In this document: in pieces, positions 46,301-53,918 of the stretch | How the letters are laid out: each line of letters begins with the position of its first letter | How positions within the stretch are numbered: position 1 is the stretch's first letter | Source: Paracoccaceae bacterium | GTDB taxonomy: Bacteria > Pseudomonadota > Alphaproteobacteria > Rhodobacterales > Rhodobacteraceae | Assembly: GCA_018222585.1 (NCBI GenBank) | Contig: JAAFAB010000001.1 | Span: forward strand, 284,198 to 348,197 | DNA: 64,000 nt | Reading direction: 5' to 3' | Notes under the pieces: model-generated | Seen by the model: only the letters and a program-made list of their open reading frames with translations | The model's database searches: none | Told to the model about the DNA's origin: nothing | Program-made: the position numbers and the translations under genes

Positions 46301-46883
46301 CATCCCCGACCACCCTCGGCGGGCTGCGGAACTGCGCCGCCAGCGCCCTCTCGCGGGTGGCCAGCACGAAAAGCGCCCGCCCCGCCGCGCGGCCCTCGAT
46401 CGAGACCACGCCCGACTGCGACAACAGGCTCTGCCCGGCCTGGCGCAGCAGCGCCCGGCGGCGGGCATCGGCGTGCCAGATCTGCCCGGGCTCCAGCTGC
46501 TGCCCGGGGGTCGTCTCGGGACGCAGGCGCAGCATCCCGGCGTCGCGGGGGATGGCGCTGATCACCGCGTCCCTGGTGGCCTCGTCCACCAGCCAGCCCT
46601 GCCAGTGCGGCAGCCCGGCCTCGGCCAGATGCGCCTGCAGGGCGCCCTGGCTGTCGCAGATCGCCTCGGCCAGTTGGTTGATCGAACGGCCCGGACGCTC
46701 AGGGCGCAGAACCTGGGCCAACCCGAGATGGCCGCGACGATACTGGAAGCGGCCCGAGGGGTGGTCGATCTCCAGCCAGGGCTGGCGACCGTCACGGCCG
46801 TCGCGCAGCTCCACCTGGCGCAGCGCGAGACCGCGCGCCTCGGCCGCCTGTTTCATCCGGCTTTCGAACAGGTCCGATGTCAT
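43377..46883 (-). CDS. Tandem ATP-grasp plus PaaK-like adenylating enzyme fusion
   Basis: The 1,168-residue protein contains three visible parts. Residues about 70-300 look like a degenerate cyanophycin-synthetase-type ATP-grasp (PPRVVGDGSRSLLTLIASAN kept; the usual KP lysine region reads RLRPETTP). Residues about 430-700 are a complete ATP-grasp of the same type: TKASLEAAGIATPQG, K486 in CIKPARG, VEESLAGEDVR, RPQVVGNGRD and the metal-binding EINSSPG. Residues about 745-1150 are a phenylacetate-CoA-ligase/CapK-like adenylating domain: P-loop TSGSSGSP (820-827), YGCQE (967-971), RYDIGD (1027-1032) and a C-terminal SGKLEDV lysine (1145). Such parts normally join an amine to a carboxylate with ATP and activate a carboxylate as adenylate. 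The product is unknown. AGGAGGAG precedes the ATG. A secreted barrel-like protein gene follows. Confidence 0.85.
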   Translation of the reverse strand: MTSDLFESRMKQAAEARGLALRQVELRDGRDGRQPWLEIDHPSGRFQYRRGHLGLAQVLRPERPGRSINQLAEAICDSQGALQAHLAEAGLPHWQGWLVDEATRDAVISAIPRDAGMLRLRPETTPGQQLEPGQIWHADARRRALLRQAGQSLLSQSGVVSIEGRAAGRALFVLATRERALAAQFRSPPRVVGDGSRSLLTLIASANEHRATDHRIRVDEVLLKVLEGQGLALSDRPEAGRQVVLARSYDATRGFHAEGLGSALDPGLAELACKAVRSVPGLHLAAVEILIPEGAAPQAGPGVHLRNLVSAPELEPFADTDSGAGSTDLAEQILALLDRPEIAAMDPWVTHAPSFLDGADPALRGLDAEARAMAFDLARAGLPYRLRDVAGDETTEARRQVEFDLGGQTYTASHGARRIVTADGGSVHVNTGATRITGSKSRTKASLEAAGIATPQGRSFARDAVSEAIEYARRMGPGRGGAVCIKPARGHAGILVHPACRTEKEIRAACEAIAARFGEIIVEESLAGEDVRFFYVKPRVVGLLRAVRPQVVGNGRDSVLALLGDFNASIGVTGRQRDLRPGGALVAHLLTQGVTLQTVLAPGQTVTISPISNAAAPLEGGQRMEDVHPSYLDAACRAFEAIPGLRVGAMDTILRDRSQPATADNWKVLEINSSPGVLTHFLPTFPAEAQPFTPAFLDLLRREGDQIAEEAEARRAEDRIEEGDRQIFEQINAALAEIETSPAEVIADHQYDALMELLDHAVSANPFYAQHLARVFRGDDFSPEGWADLPLLGRDEVRLLGRMLHSESTPEGGPISTVTTSGSSGSPLSIRWNRVATISTRAAVQRMYDWNGLDFSAPYAGLRSFKQPAAKFPGMRMARSWNDTDPDAPFYALSVETPIEKQLDWLEMVRPRYLNTYPSLAAELAELALARGSDLRIEAILTAGEVLTPRIRALCAEGLGAKVIDSYGCQELGKIALQCEHPEGGLHIATSNVLVEVLDDEGRQVRPGGTGRVVLTSLYNYAMPFIRYDIGDYATLSDKPCPCGRNQPVLAQVHGRRRNLIALPGGDRRWLPGRVLSELSRLADARHARLVQTAVDHCELRYVPAGDTPQADDSRLTACAAELIHPEMRVTSVAVRELERGASGKLEDVVGLESHTYGGGRPFGGRIS

Positions 46884-47005
46884 CGTGCCACTCCTCCTTG
46901 CCGTCCCGGGGCACAGCCGGCGACGGGCCTTTCCTTCGGCTCATAAGTTGACAGGACAAACGAGGCAAGCCTCAGGACCAGGTGGGCGCGCGTCCGGCGG
47001 ATCGC

Positions 47006-48043
47006 TCAGATCGCGCGGACGCTGCGGCGCAGGCAGAGCTCAACCGGCAGCACGCGGGTCTCGGGCTGCTCTCCGTCACGCTGGCTCAGCAGCAGCCGCG
47101 CCGCCTCCTGCCCCAGCACCGCGCGGCGCTGGCGCACCGTGGTCAGCGGCACCGGCGCATAGGCCGCCATCTCGATATTGTCGAAACCGACCAGCGAGAT
47201 GTCCTCGGGCACCTGCAGCCCGGCCTCGGTCAGGCCCGCCATCAGGCCGATGGCCATCTCGTCGTTGTCGCAGAACACCGCCGTCGGCGCCGCCTCGATC
47301 ACCTCCGCCGCCGCCTCGCGCCCCGAGCGCAGGGTGAAGGCCCCTTCGATCGTCGCCACCGGTGCCAGCCCCTTGGCCGACAGCGCCGCCCCGACCCCCT
47401 CGGCGCGCGAGACCGAGAGCGAATTCTGCCGCGGTCCCGCCAGGTGCAGGATGCGCCGGTGGCCGTGGTCCAGCAGATGCTGCACCGCCAGCCGCGCGCC
47501 CTCGGCATTGTCGGCCAGAACCTTGGCACCAGGCACGCCCTCGCTCCATTCACAGGCCTGCACCACCGGCGGGCAGGCCGGGCTGCGGAACAGCTCGGGA
47601 TCTAGGCTGCCGTCCAGCACGATGATTCCATCGGCGTGACTGCGGTTGAGGTAGTTGCGCAGCCCATGGGTGGGAGAGTCCCGGTCGACCTGCCGGGTGT
47701 CCAGCACCAGCAGGTTCAGCCCCGCGTCGCGCAGCACCTCCGAGATGCCCGCGAGGATCTCAGAGAAGAAGGGATTGGCGAGGTTGGGCACCAGCGCCAG
47801 CACCGCGCCGACCTGGCTCTGCCGCAGGTTCCGGCCCAGCACGTTCAGCGTGTAACCCGTTTCAACGACAGCCTTTTCCACCGCCTTGCGGCTCTTCTCC
47901 GACACGATGTCGGGATTGGAAAAGACCCGGCTGACCGTCGCCACGGAAACCCCCGCCCGCTTGGCGACATCGTGGATCTTCGGCGGACGGCTGGGGGAGC
48001 TCAAGGACGGGGACCTCTTGGGGGGAAGAAAACTTTTGGACAA
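47006..48043 (-). CDS. LacI-family transcriptional regulator
   Basis: The protein has a LacI helix-turn-helix (KIHDVAKRAGVSVATVSRVF, hinge helix with VLGRNLRQSQ) and a sugar-binding core (VLALVPNLANPFFSEILAGI, ADGIIVLDG, CDNDEMAIGLMAGL, SLVGFDNIEMA). The longest frame starts at a TTG (48043) without a ribosome site. A second TTG at 48004, behind AAGAGG, gives a more usual LacI N-terminus, about seven residues before the DNA-binding helices, and is my preferred start. It is divergent from a sugar catabolism/ABC operon, with two LacI-type palindromes in between, so it very likely represses that operon and itself, with release by the imported sugar or a product. Confidence 0.9.
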   Translation of the reverse strand: MSKSFLPPKRSPSLSSPSRPPKIHDVAKRAGVSVATVSRVFSNPDIVSEKSRKAVEKAVVETGYTLNVLGRNLRQSQVGAVLALVPNLANPFFSEILAGISEVLRDAGLNLLVLDTRQVDRDSPTHGLRNYLNRSHADGIIVLDGSLDPELFRSPACPPVVQACEWSEGVPGAKVLADNAEGARLAVQHLLDHGHRRILHLAGPRQNSLSVSRAEGVGAALSAKGLAPVATIEGAFTLRSGREAAAEVIEAAPTAVFCDNDEMAIGLMAGLTEAGLQVPEDISLVGFDNIEMAAYAPVPLTTVRQRRAVLGQEAARLLLSQRDGEQPETRVLPVELCLRRSVRAI

Positions 48044-48058
48044 TTCACGCTAAGGGTC

Positions 48059-48107
48059 ATTGAAACCGATTACAATATGTGCCAGCGTAAATGTAACCGG
48101 TTACATT
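48059..48107. promoter_or_regulatory. Two LacI-family operators in the divergent promoter
   Basis: AATGTAACCGGTTACATT at 48090-48107 is a perfect 18-base palindrome with the central CG expected of LacI-family sites. ATTGAAACCGATTACAAT at 48059-48076 matches its own reverse complement at 14 of 18 positions. Their centres are 31 bases apart, close to three helical turns, so two dimers could bind on one face. The downstream gene starts at 48143 behind AGGGAGG. Confidence 0.8.
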
Positions 48108-48142
48108 CGCCACTTTCAGAAGGGCCGGCCAAGGGAGGACCT

Positions 48143-49228
48143 ATGAAGACTCTGAAAGGCCCGGGGCTGTTCCTGGCGCAATTCATCGGCGATGACGCGC
48201 CCTTCGACAGCTTCGCCGGGATCACCCGCTGGGCTGCCGATTGCGGCTACCTCGGCGTGCAGGTGCCTTCGGGCGAGGCAGCGATGCTGGACCTCGACCG
48301 TGCTGCGTCCTCCCGTGACTACTGCGACGCCCTGCGCGGCACCGCCGCCGAAAGCGGCGTCGAGATCACCGAGCTTTCGGCCCATATCCAGGGCCAGCTG
48401 GTCGCCGTCCATCCCGCCTACGACCTGGCCTTCGACGGTTTCGCCCCCGAGGCGCTGCGCGGCAACCCCGCTGCCCGGCAGGCCTGGGCCGTGGATCAGG
48501 TGATGAAGACCATCGACGCCTCGGCCAACCTCGGGCTGGATCGCATGGCGGCCTTCTCGGGCGCGCTGGCCTGGCCCTATCTCTATCCCTGGCCGCAGCG
48601 CCCGGCGGGCCTGGTCGAAGCGGCCTTCGACGAGCTGGCGAAGCGCTGGCGCCCGATCCTCGATCACGCCGCCGACAAGGGCGTGAAGATCTGTTTCGAG
48701 ATCCACCCCGGCGAGGACCTGCACGACGGCGCCAGCTTCGAGATGTTCCTCGACCGCGTCGACCAGCACCCCGCCGCCATGATGCTCTACGATCCCAGCC
48801 ATTACCTGCTGCAGCAGCTGGATTACCTGGCCCATCTGGACATCTACGCCGAGCGCATCGGCATGTTCCACGTCAAGGACGCCGAGTTCCGCCCGACCGG
48901 ACGCCAGGGGGTCTACGGCGGCTTCCAGTCCTGGGTCGACCGGGCGGGCCGCTTCCGCAGCCCCGGCGACGGCCAGATCGATTTCGGTGCCATCTTCGCC
49001 AAGCTGACCGCGATGGATTTCGACGGCTGGGCGGTTGTCGAATGGGAATGCGCCCTGAAGCACCCCGAGGACGGCGCCCGCGAAGGGGCCGCCTTCACCC
49101 GTGATCACATCATCCGCGTCACCCCCCATGCCTTCGACGACTTCGCCTCGGCAGGGACCGATGACGCGGCCAACCTGAAGATGCTGGGCCTGAACGTGCC
49201 GGGCCCGAACATGCGGAAACCGTCATGA
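48143..49228 (+). CDS. Sugar phosphate isomerase/epimerase (xylose isomerase-like TIM barrel)
   Basis: The 361-residue TIM-barrel protein has metal-site segments expected of the AP-endonuclease-2/IolE-like family: FEIHPGEDLHDG (acidic and histidine ligands), LYDPSHYLLQQLD, GMFHVKDAEF and a final VVEWEC glutamate. An AGGGAGG site fixes the ATG. The stop overlaps the following oxidoreductase gene by four bases. Proteins of this type interconvert keto and aldo sugars, or epimerise or dehydrate cyclitols such as inosose. Paired with a Gfo/Idh/MocA dehydrogenase and an Rbs-type importer under LacI control, it probably handles the imported sugar or cyclitol after oxidation. Substrate not determinable from sequence. 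Confidence 0.88.
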   Translation: MKTLKGPGLFLAQFIGDDAPFDSFAGITRWAADCGYLGVQVPSGEAAMLDLDRAASSRDYCDALRGTAAESGVEITELSAHIQGQLVAVHPAYDLAFDGFAPEALRGNPAARQAWAVDQVMKTIDASANLGLDRMAAFSGALAWPYLYPWPQRPAGLVEAAFDELAKRWRPILDHAADKGVKICFEIHPGEDLHDGASFEMFLDRVDQHPAAMMLYDPSHYLLQQLDYLAHLDIYAERIGMFHVKDAEFRPTGRQGVYGGFQSWVDRAGRFRSPGDGQIDFGAIFAKLTAMDFDGWAVVEWECALKHPEDGAREGAAFTRDHIIRVTPHAFDDFASAGTDDAANLKMLGLNVPGPNMRKPS

Positions 49229-50364
49229 GCCTGCACCAACCTCTGCGCCTCGGCATGGTCGGCGGCGGCAAGGGCGCGATGATCGGCGGCGTTCACCGCA
49301 TCGCCGCGCGCCTCGATGATGCCTTCACGCTGGTCGCAGGCGCCCTCTCCTCGACGCCTGCGCGCAATGCCGAAAGCGCCGCCGAGGCCAGGATCGCGCC
49401 GGACCGCACCTACGACGATTTCACCGAGATGGCCCGCGCCGAAGCCGCCCGCCCCGATGGCATCGAGGCGGTGGCGATCTGCACCCCGAACCACCTGCAC
49501 TACCCCGCCGCAAAGGCGTTCCTGCAGGCCGGGATCCATGTCATCTGCGACAAGCCGATGACCTCGACCCTGGCCGACGCGCAAGAGCTGGCCCGGGTGG
49601 CCGAGGCTGCGGATGCGCTCTTCGTGCTGACGCACAACTACTCGGCCTACCCGCAGTTGCGGCTGGCGCGCGAGATGGTGGCGCGGGGCGATCTGGGCAA
49701 GCTGCGGCTGGTACAGGTTGAATATGCGCAGGACTGGCTGGCCGAACCTTCAGACAGCAAGCAGGCCGAGTGGCGCGGCGATCCGGCCCGCGCCGGGGCC
49801 GGTGGCGCCATCGGCGATATCGGCACCCATGCCTTCCAGCTGGCGCGTTTTGTCAGCGCCGAGCTGCCCTCGCATCTGCTGGCCGACCTGACCAGCTTCG
49901 TGCCGGGCCGTGCGGTGGATGACAACGCCCAGGTGCTGCTGCGCTATGCCTCGGGCGCAAAGGGATCGCTTTGGTGCAGCCAGGTGGCGCCGGGCACCGA
50001 GAACGGGCTGAAGCTGCGGATCTACGGCGAAAAGGCGGGGCTGGAATGGTCCCATGTCGAGCCCGAGACGCTGCTGTTCACGCCGCTTGGCGAGCCGCGC
50101 CAAACCCTGCGCCGGGGCGCCGTCACCATGGCGGGCAGCCGCGTGCCGCCCGGCCACCCCGAGGGCTACCTGGAAGGCTTCGCCAATATCTACGCCGAGG
50201 CCGCCGCCGCCATCCGCGCCCATCAGCGCGGCGAAGAGGCCCCTACCCTGCTGCCCGGCATCCGCGACGGCATCGAGGGGCTCTGCTTCATCGAGGGCTG
50301 CATCCGCTCGGCCCGCGCCGGCAATACCTGGATCGACCTTGCGGAGGTGGCGCAGAATGGCTGA
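49225..50364 (+). CDS. Gfo/Idh/MocA-family NAD(P)-dependent oxidoreductase
   Basis: The 379-residue enzyme has an N-terminal Rossmann fold (LRLGMVGGGKGAMIGGVHR, where GGGKG is the nucleotide loop), the family signature CDKPMTSTLADAQEL near residue 112 with the conserved lysine, and a C-terminal alpha/beta domain containing GGAIGDIGTHAFQLARF, where the aspartate and histidine act in catalysis. It would oxidise a sugar or cyclitol hydroxyl. The ATGA overlap with the upstream isomerase and 8-base overlap with the downstream ATPase show one operon. The GGGKGAMIGGVHR variant occurs in members acting beside TIM-barrel epimerases. Confidence 0.9.
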   Translation: MSLHQPLRLGMVGGGKGAMIGGVHRIAARLDDAFTLVAGALSSTPARNAESAAEARIAPDRTYDDFTEMARAEAARPDGIEAVAICTPNHLHYPAAKAFLQAGIHVICDKPMTSTLADAQELARVAEAADALFVLTHNYSAYPQLRLAREMVARGDLGKLRLVQVEYAQDWLAEPSDSKQAEWRGDPARAGAGGAIGDIGTHAFQLARFVSAELPSHLLADLTSFVPGRAVDDNAQVLLRYASGAKGSLWCSQVAPGTENGLKLRIYGEKAGLEWSHVEPETLLFTPLGEPRQTLRRGAVTMAGSRVPPGHPEGYLEGFANIYAEAAAAIRAHQRGEEAPTLLPGIRDGIEGLCFIEGCIRSARAGNTWIDLAEVAQNG

Positions 50365-51859
50365 CCCCATCCTCTCGCTCTCATCCGTCTCGAAGTCCTT
50401 CGGCCCCATCGAGGTGCTGCACGGCGTCGACTTCGAGCTGCGCCCCGGCGAGATCCACGCCCTGATCGGCGAGAACGGCGCCGGCAAGTCGACGACGATG
50501 AAGATCCTCGGTGGCTATATCGACCAGACCGCCGGTGACGTGCTCTGGCAGGGCCAGCCCCTCCGCTTTACCCATTCCGACGAGGCCGAAGCGCGCGGGA
50601 TCATCATGATCCACCAGGAATTCAACCTGGCCGAGCACCTGGGTGTCGACCAGAACGTCTTCCTCGGGCGCGAGCTGAAGCGCGGCTGGCGGCTGGACCA
50701 TGCCGCCATGCGCGCCCGCACCGCCGAGCTGCTGGCGCAGCTTGATTGCCCGGTCGATCCCTCGGCCCGGGTCTCTGATATTTCGGTGCCATCCAAGCAG
50801 ATGGTCGAGATCGCCAAGGCCCTGTCGCGGGACCTGAAGGTGCTGATCATGGATGAACCCACGGCGGTGCTGACCGAACGCGACTGCGAGGTGCTGTTCC
50901 GCCAGGTCGAGCGGCTGCGCGACGAGGGCGTGGCCGTGCTCTATACCTCGCACAAGCTGTCCGAGGTGAAGCGCATTTGCGACCGCGTCACCGTGCTGCG
51001 CGATGGCGCCATGGTGCGCAACAGCAAGGTGTCCGAAATCACCGAGGACGAGATGGCGGAAGCCATGGTGGGGCGCGAGCTGTCGGGTCTCTACCCGGCG
51101 AAGGCCCTGCCCCGCGCCGAGGTGATGCTGGAAGTCGAGAACCTCTCGGTCCCCGGCATGGTCGAGGGCGCCTCGCTGAAGCTGCGGCGGGGCGAGGTGC
51201 TGGGCATCGGCGGGCTTGTCGGCTCGGGCCGGACCGAGCTGGCCGAGGCGATTGCCGGGCTGCGCGCCCGCAGCGGCACCGTGCGCCTTGAGGGCAAGGA
51301 CCTGCCCGCCGCCGAGCCGCATGTGGCGATGACACGGGGCCTGGCCTACCTGACAGAAGACCGCAAGGGTGCCGGCCTGCTGCTTGAAAAGACCCTGCGC
51401 GAGAACCTGACGCTGCCGCTGCTGGACCGCTTCGGCGGGGTGCTGATCGACCGCAAGGCGGAAGAGGCGGCGCTGGACAAGGCGATTGCCGATTTCGCCA
51501 TCCGGGTGCCCGAGCGCAACATGGCGGTCGGCAACCTCTCGGGCGGCAACCAGCAGAAGCTGCTGCTGGCCAAGACGCTGCTGTCGGATCCGCAGGTGAT
51601 CCTGATCGACGAGCCGACACGCGGCATCGACATCGGCACCAAGCAACAGATCTACCAGCTGATCGCCGATCTGGCCGCCGAGGGGCGCGCCATCGTGGTG
51701 ATCTCCTCCGAGATGCCCGAGCTGATCGGCCTGGCCAGCCGCGTGCTGGTCATGCACGCCGGCCGCGTGGTCGGAGAGCTGGCGCAAGACGAAATCAACG
51801 AGGGGGCCATCGTCCGCCTGGCGATGGGACTGAAGGACAGTGAGGGAGAGGCCGCGTGA
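50357..51859 (+). CDS. Sugar ABC transporter ATPase, RbsA/MglA type
   Basis: The 500-residue protein carries two fused nucleotide-binding domains, as is usual for ribose-type importers. The first has Walker A GENGAGKST (38-46), a Q-loop in IHQEFNLAEHL and Walker B LIMDEPTAVL. The second has the degenerate Walker-A-like GLVGSGRTE, signature SGGNQQK and Walker B LIDEPTRGID. It starts at an ATG 8 bases before the end of the oxidoreductase gene. Its stop overlaps the permease GTG start as GTGA. It energises the importer with the permease and binding protein downstream. Confidence 0.93.
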   Translation: MADPILSLSSVSKSFGPIEVLHGVDFELRPGEIHALIGENGAGKSTTMKILGGYIDQTAGDVLWQGQPLRFTHSDEAEARGIIMIHQEFNLAEHLGVDQNVFLGRELKRGWRLDHAAMRARTAELLAQLDCPVDPSARVSDISVPSKQMVEIAKALSRDLKVLIMDEPTAVLTERDCEVLFRQVERLRDEGVAVLYTSHKLSEVKRICDRVTVLRDGAMVRNSKVSEITEDEMAEAMVGRELSGLYPAKALPRAEVMLEVENLSVPGMVEGASLKLRRGEVLGIGGLVGSGRTELAEAIAGLRARSGTVRLEGKDLPAAEPHVAMTRGLAYLTEDRKGAGLLLEKTLRENLTLPLLDRFGGVLIDRKAEEAALDKAIADFAIRVPERNMAVGNLSGGNQQKLLLAKTLLSDPQVILIDEPTRGIDIGTKQQIYQLIADLAAEGRAIVVISSEMPELIGLASRVLVMHAGRVVGELAQDEINEGAIVRLAMGLKDSEGEAA

Positions 51860-52860
51860 CCATGGCCCATGCAGAGACAAAGACCCGCCGCCGGGGCGGC
51901 AGCATCGACCTGAAGGTCATCGGGCCCATCGTCGCCCTGATCGCGCTGGTGCTGATCGGGGTGGCGCTGAACCCCAACTTCCTGAGCTACGCCAATATCA
52001 CCAACGTGCTGGCGCGCTCGGCCTTCATCGGCATCATCGCCGTCGGCATGACCTTCGTCATCACGGCGGGCGGGCTCGACCTGTCGGTCGGGTCCATGGC
52101 GGCCTTCGTCGCCGGGCTGGCGATCCTGACCATGAACGTGCTGACCGACAGCTGGGGCGTCGGCCTGCCGGTGATCCTGGTCGGCGTGGCGCTGGCGCTG
52201 GTCGCGGGGCTGGTCGCGGGGCTGATCAACGGCCTTCTGATCACCCGTGTCGGCATCGAGGCCTTCATCGTCACCCTCGGCACCATGGGCATCTACCGCT
52301 CGCTGATCACCTGGCTGGCGGATGGCGGTACGCTGTCGCTTGGCTTCGAGATGCGCGAGCTCTACCGCCCGGTCTACTACGGCGGCATCGCCGGGATCTC
52401 CTGGCCGATCATCGCCTTCGCGGTGATCGCCATCCTCGGCGAAGTGGTCATGCGCCACACCGCCTTCGGCCGCCACTGCGCCGCCATCGGCTCGAACGAG
52501 AAGGTCGCGCGCTATTCGTCCATCGCCGTGCTGAAGGTGCGCCTGGCGACCTATGTGCTGCTCGGCCTGCTGGTCGGCTTCGCGGTGGTCATGTACGTGC
52601 CGCGCCTCGGCTCGGCCTCCGCCTCGACCGGCCTCTTGTGGGAACTGGAGGCCATCGCCGCGGTGATCATCGGCGGCACCCTTCTCAAGGGCGGTTTCGG
52701 CCGGGTCTGGGGCACCGTCGTCGGCGTGCTGATCCTCAGCCTGATCGGCAACATCCTGAACCTCACGGACTTCGTCAGCCCTTACCTGAACGGAGCCATC
52801 CAGGGCGCGGTGATCATTCTCGCCGTCGTCCTGCAACGCAAGACCGGGACCGACCGCTGA
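51856..52860 (+). CDS. Sugar ABC transporter permease, RbsC type
   Basis: The 334-residue hydrophobic protein has eight to ten membrane segments and the family-specific motif VITAGGLDLSVGSMAA near residues 68-83. Later come GRHCAAIGSNEKVARYSSI, the cytoplasmic loop that meets the ATPase, and AVIIGGTLLKGGFGRVWGT. The GTG at 51856 overlaps the upstream TGA; an ATG two codons later (51862) is the alternative. It forms the inner-membrane channel of the sugar importer as a homodimer, as in known ribose systems. Confidence 0.92.
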   Translation: MTMAHAETKTRRRGGSIDLKVIGPIVALIALVLIGVALNPNFLSYANITNVLARSAFIGIIAVGMTFVITAGGLDLSVGSMAAFVAGLAILTMNVLTDSWGVGLPVILVGVALALVAGLVAGLINGLLITRVGIEAFIVTLGTMGIYRSLITWLADGGTLSLGFEMRELYRPVYYGGIAGISWPIIAFAVIAILGEVVMRHTAFGRHCAAIGSNEKVARYSSIAVLKVRLATYVLLGLLVGFAVVMYVPRLGSASASTGLLWELEAIAAVIIGGTLLKGGFGRVWGTVVGVLILSLIGNILNLTDFVSPYLNGAIQGAVIILAVVLQRKTGTDR

Positions 52861-52903
52861 GGCGGTTCCGGAAATCCACGTCATCTCATCGGGAGGATAT
52901 CAG

Positions 52904-53839
52904 ATGACCAAGCTCTTTATCGCAACCACCGCGCTTGCCACCGTGCTGACCGGTGCCGCCGCCGCCGAGACCATCGGCGTGTCGATCCCGGCAGCGACCC
53001 ACGGCTGGGCCGGCGCCCTGAACTACCACGCCGAGCGTACCATCGCGCGGCTGGAAGAGGCCCATCCCGACCTGGATTTCGTCCTGGCCACCACCCCGGA
53101 CAGCGCCACGCAGGTCTCTGACCTCGAAGACATGATGGCCACTCGCGGCATCGACGCGCTGGTCGTCCTGCCCTTCGAATCCGAGCCGCTGACCGGCCCG
53201 ATCAAGCGCATCGCCGACTCTGGCACCTGGGTCACCGTGGTCGACCGCGGCCTGGCACAGGAAGGCATCCAGAACCTCTATGTCGCCGGCGACAACGCCT
53301 CCTTCGGCAGCACGGCGGGTGAATACTTCGCCGAAAACCTCGACGAGGGCTCCAAGGTCGTCGTCATGCGCGGCATCCCCTCGACCGTCGACAACGAGCG
53401 TGTCGAAGGCTTCGAAGGCGCCATCGAGGGCTCGGGCATCGAAGTGGTCGCCATGGACCACGGCAACTGGAACCGCGACACCGCCTTCACCCTGATGCAG
53501 GACTGGCTGTCGCGCTTCCCCGAGATCGACGCCGTCTGGGCCGCCGATGACGACATGGCCGTCGGCGCCCTGGCCGCCATCGAGCAGGCCGGCCGCATCG
53601 ACGAGATGTTCGTGGTCGGCGGCGCCGGCATGAAGGAGATGGTGGCCCGCATCGCCGAGGGCGACGAGACCGTGCCGGTCAACGTCACCTACCCGCCGGC
53701 AATGATCTCGACCGCCATCGAGATGACCGTGCTGGGCCTGACCTCGGGTGCGCCGATGACCGGCGACTTCATCATCTCCTCCGAGCTGATCACCCAGGAA
53801 AACGCCGAGGACTTCTACTTCGAGGACAGCCCCTACTGA
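52904..53839 (+). CDS. Periplasmic sugar-binding protein, RbsB-like
   Basis: The 311-residue protein has a signal peptide (MTKLFIATTALATVLTGAAA, cut just after AAA). Two-lobe sugar-binding sequence follows: IGVSIPAATHGWAGALNYHAE, GIDALVVLPFESEPLTG, VVDRGLAQE, VAGDNASFGSTAGEYF, WAADDDMAVGALAAIEQAG. The conserved aromatic and Asp/Arg positions fit pyranose or furanose binding. GGGAGGATATC precedes the ATG. It is the last gene of the LacI-controlled operon and is followed by a strong terminator. The substrate should be the one processed by the isomerase and dehydrogenase upstream. Confidence 0.92.
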   Translation: MTKLFIATTALATVLTGAAAAETIGVSIPAATHGWAGALNYHAERTIARLEEAHPDLDFVLATTPDSATQVSDLEDMMATRGIDALVVLPFESEPLTGPIKRIADSGTWVTVVDRGLAQEGIQNLYVAGDNASFGSTAGEYFAENLDEGSKVVVMRGIPSTVDNERVEGFEGAIEGSGIEVVAMDHGNWNRDTAFTLMQDWLSRFPEIDAVWAADDDMAVGALAAIEQAGRIDEMFVVGGAGMKEMVARIAEGDETVPVNVTYPPAMISTAIEMTVLGLTSGAPMTGDFIISSELITQENAEDFYFEDSPY

Positions 53840-53860
53840 TCCGCGCCTAGCGCGCAAGGG

Positions 53861-53899
53861 AAGGCCCCGCGATGCAGCTGCATCGCGGGGCCTTTTTCG
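53861..53899 (+). terminator. Rho-independent terminator of the sugar operon
   Basis: A perfect 34-base palindrome (53861-53894, arms AAGGCCCCGCGATGCAG and its complement) runs directly into a T-tract, 22 bases after the binding-protein stop. It lies between this operon and an oppositely oriented gene. Confidence 0.92.
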
Positions 53900-53918
53900 T
53901 TCCGCCCGGGCGGCCGGA

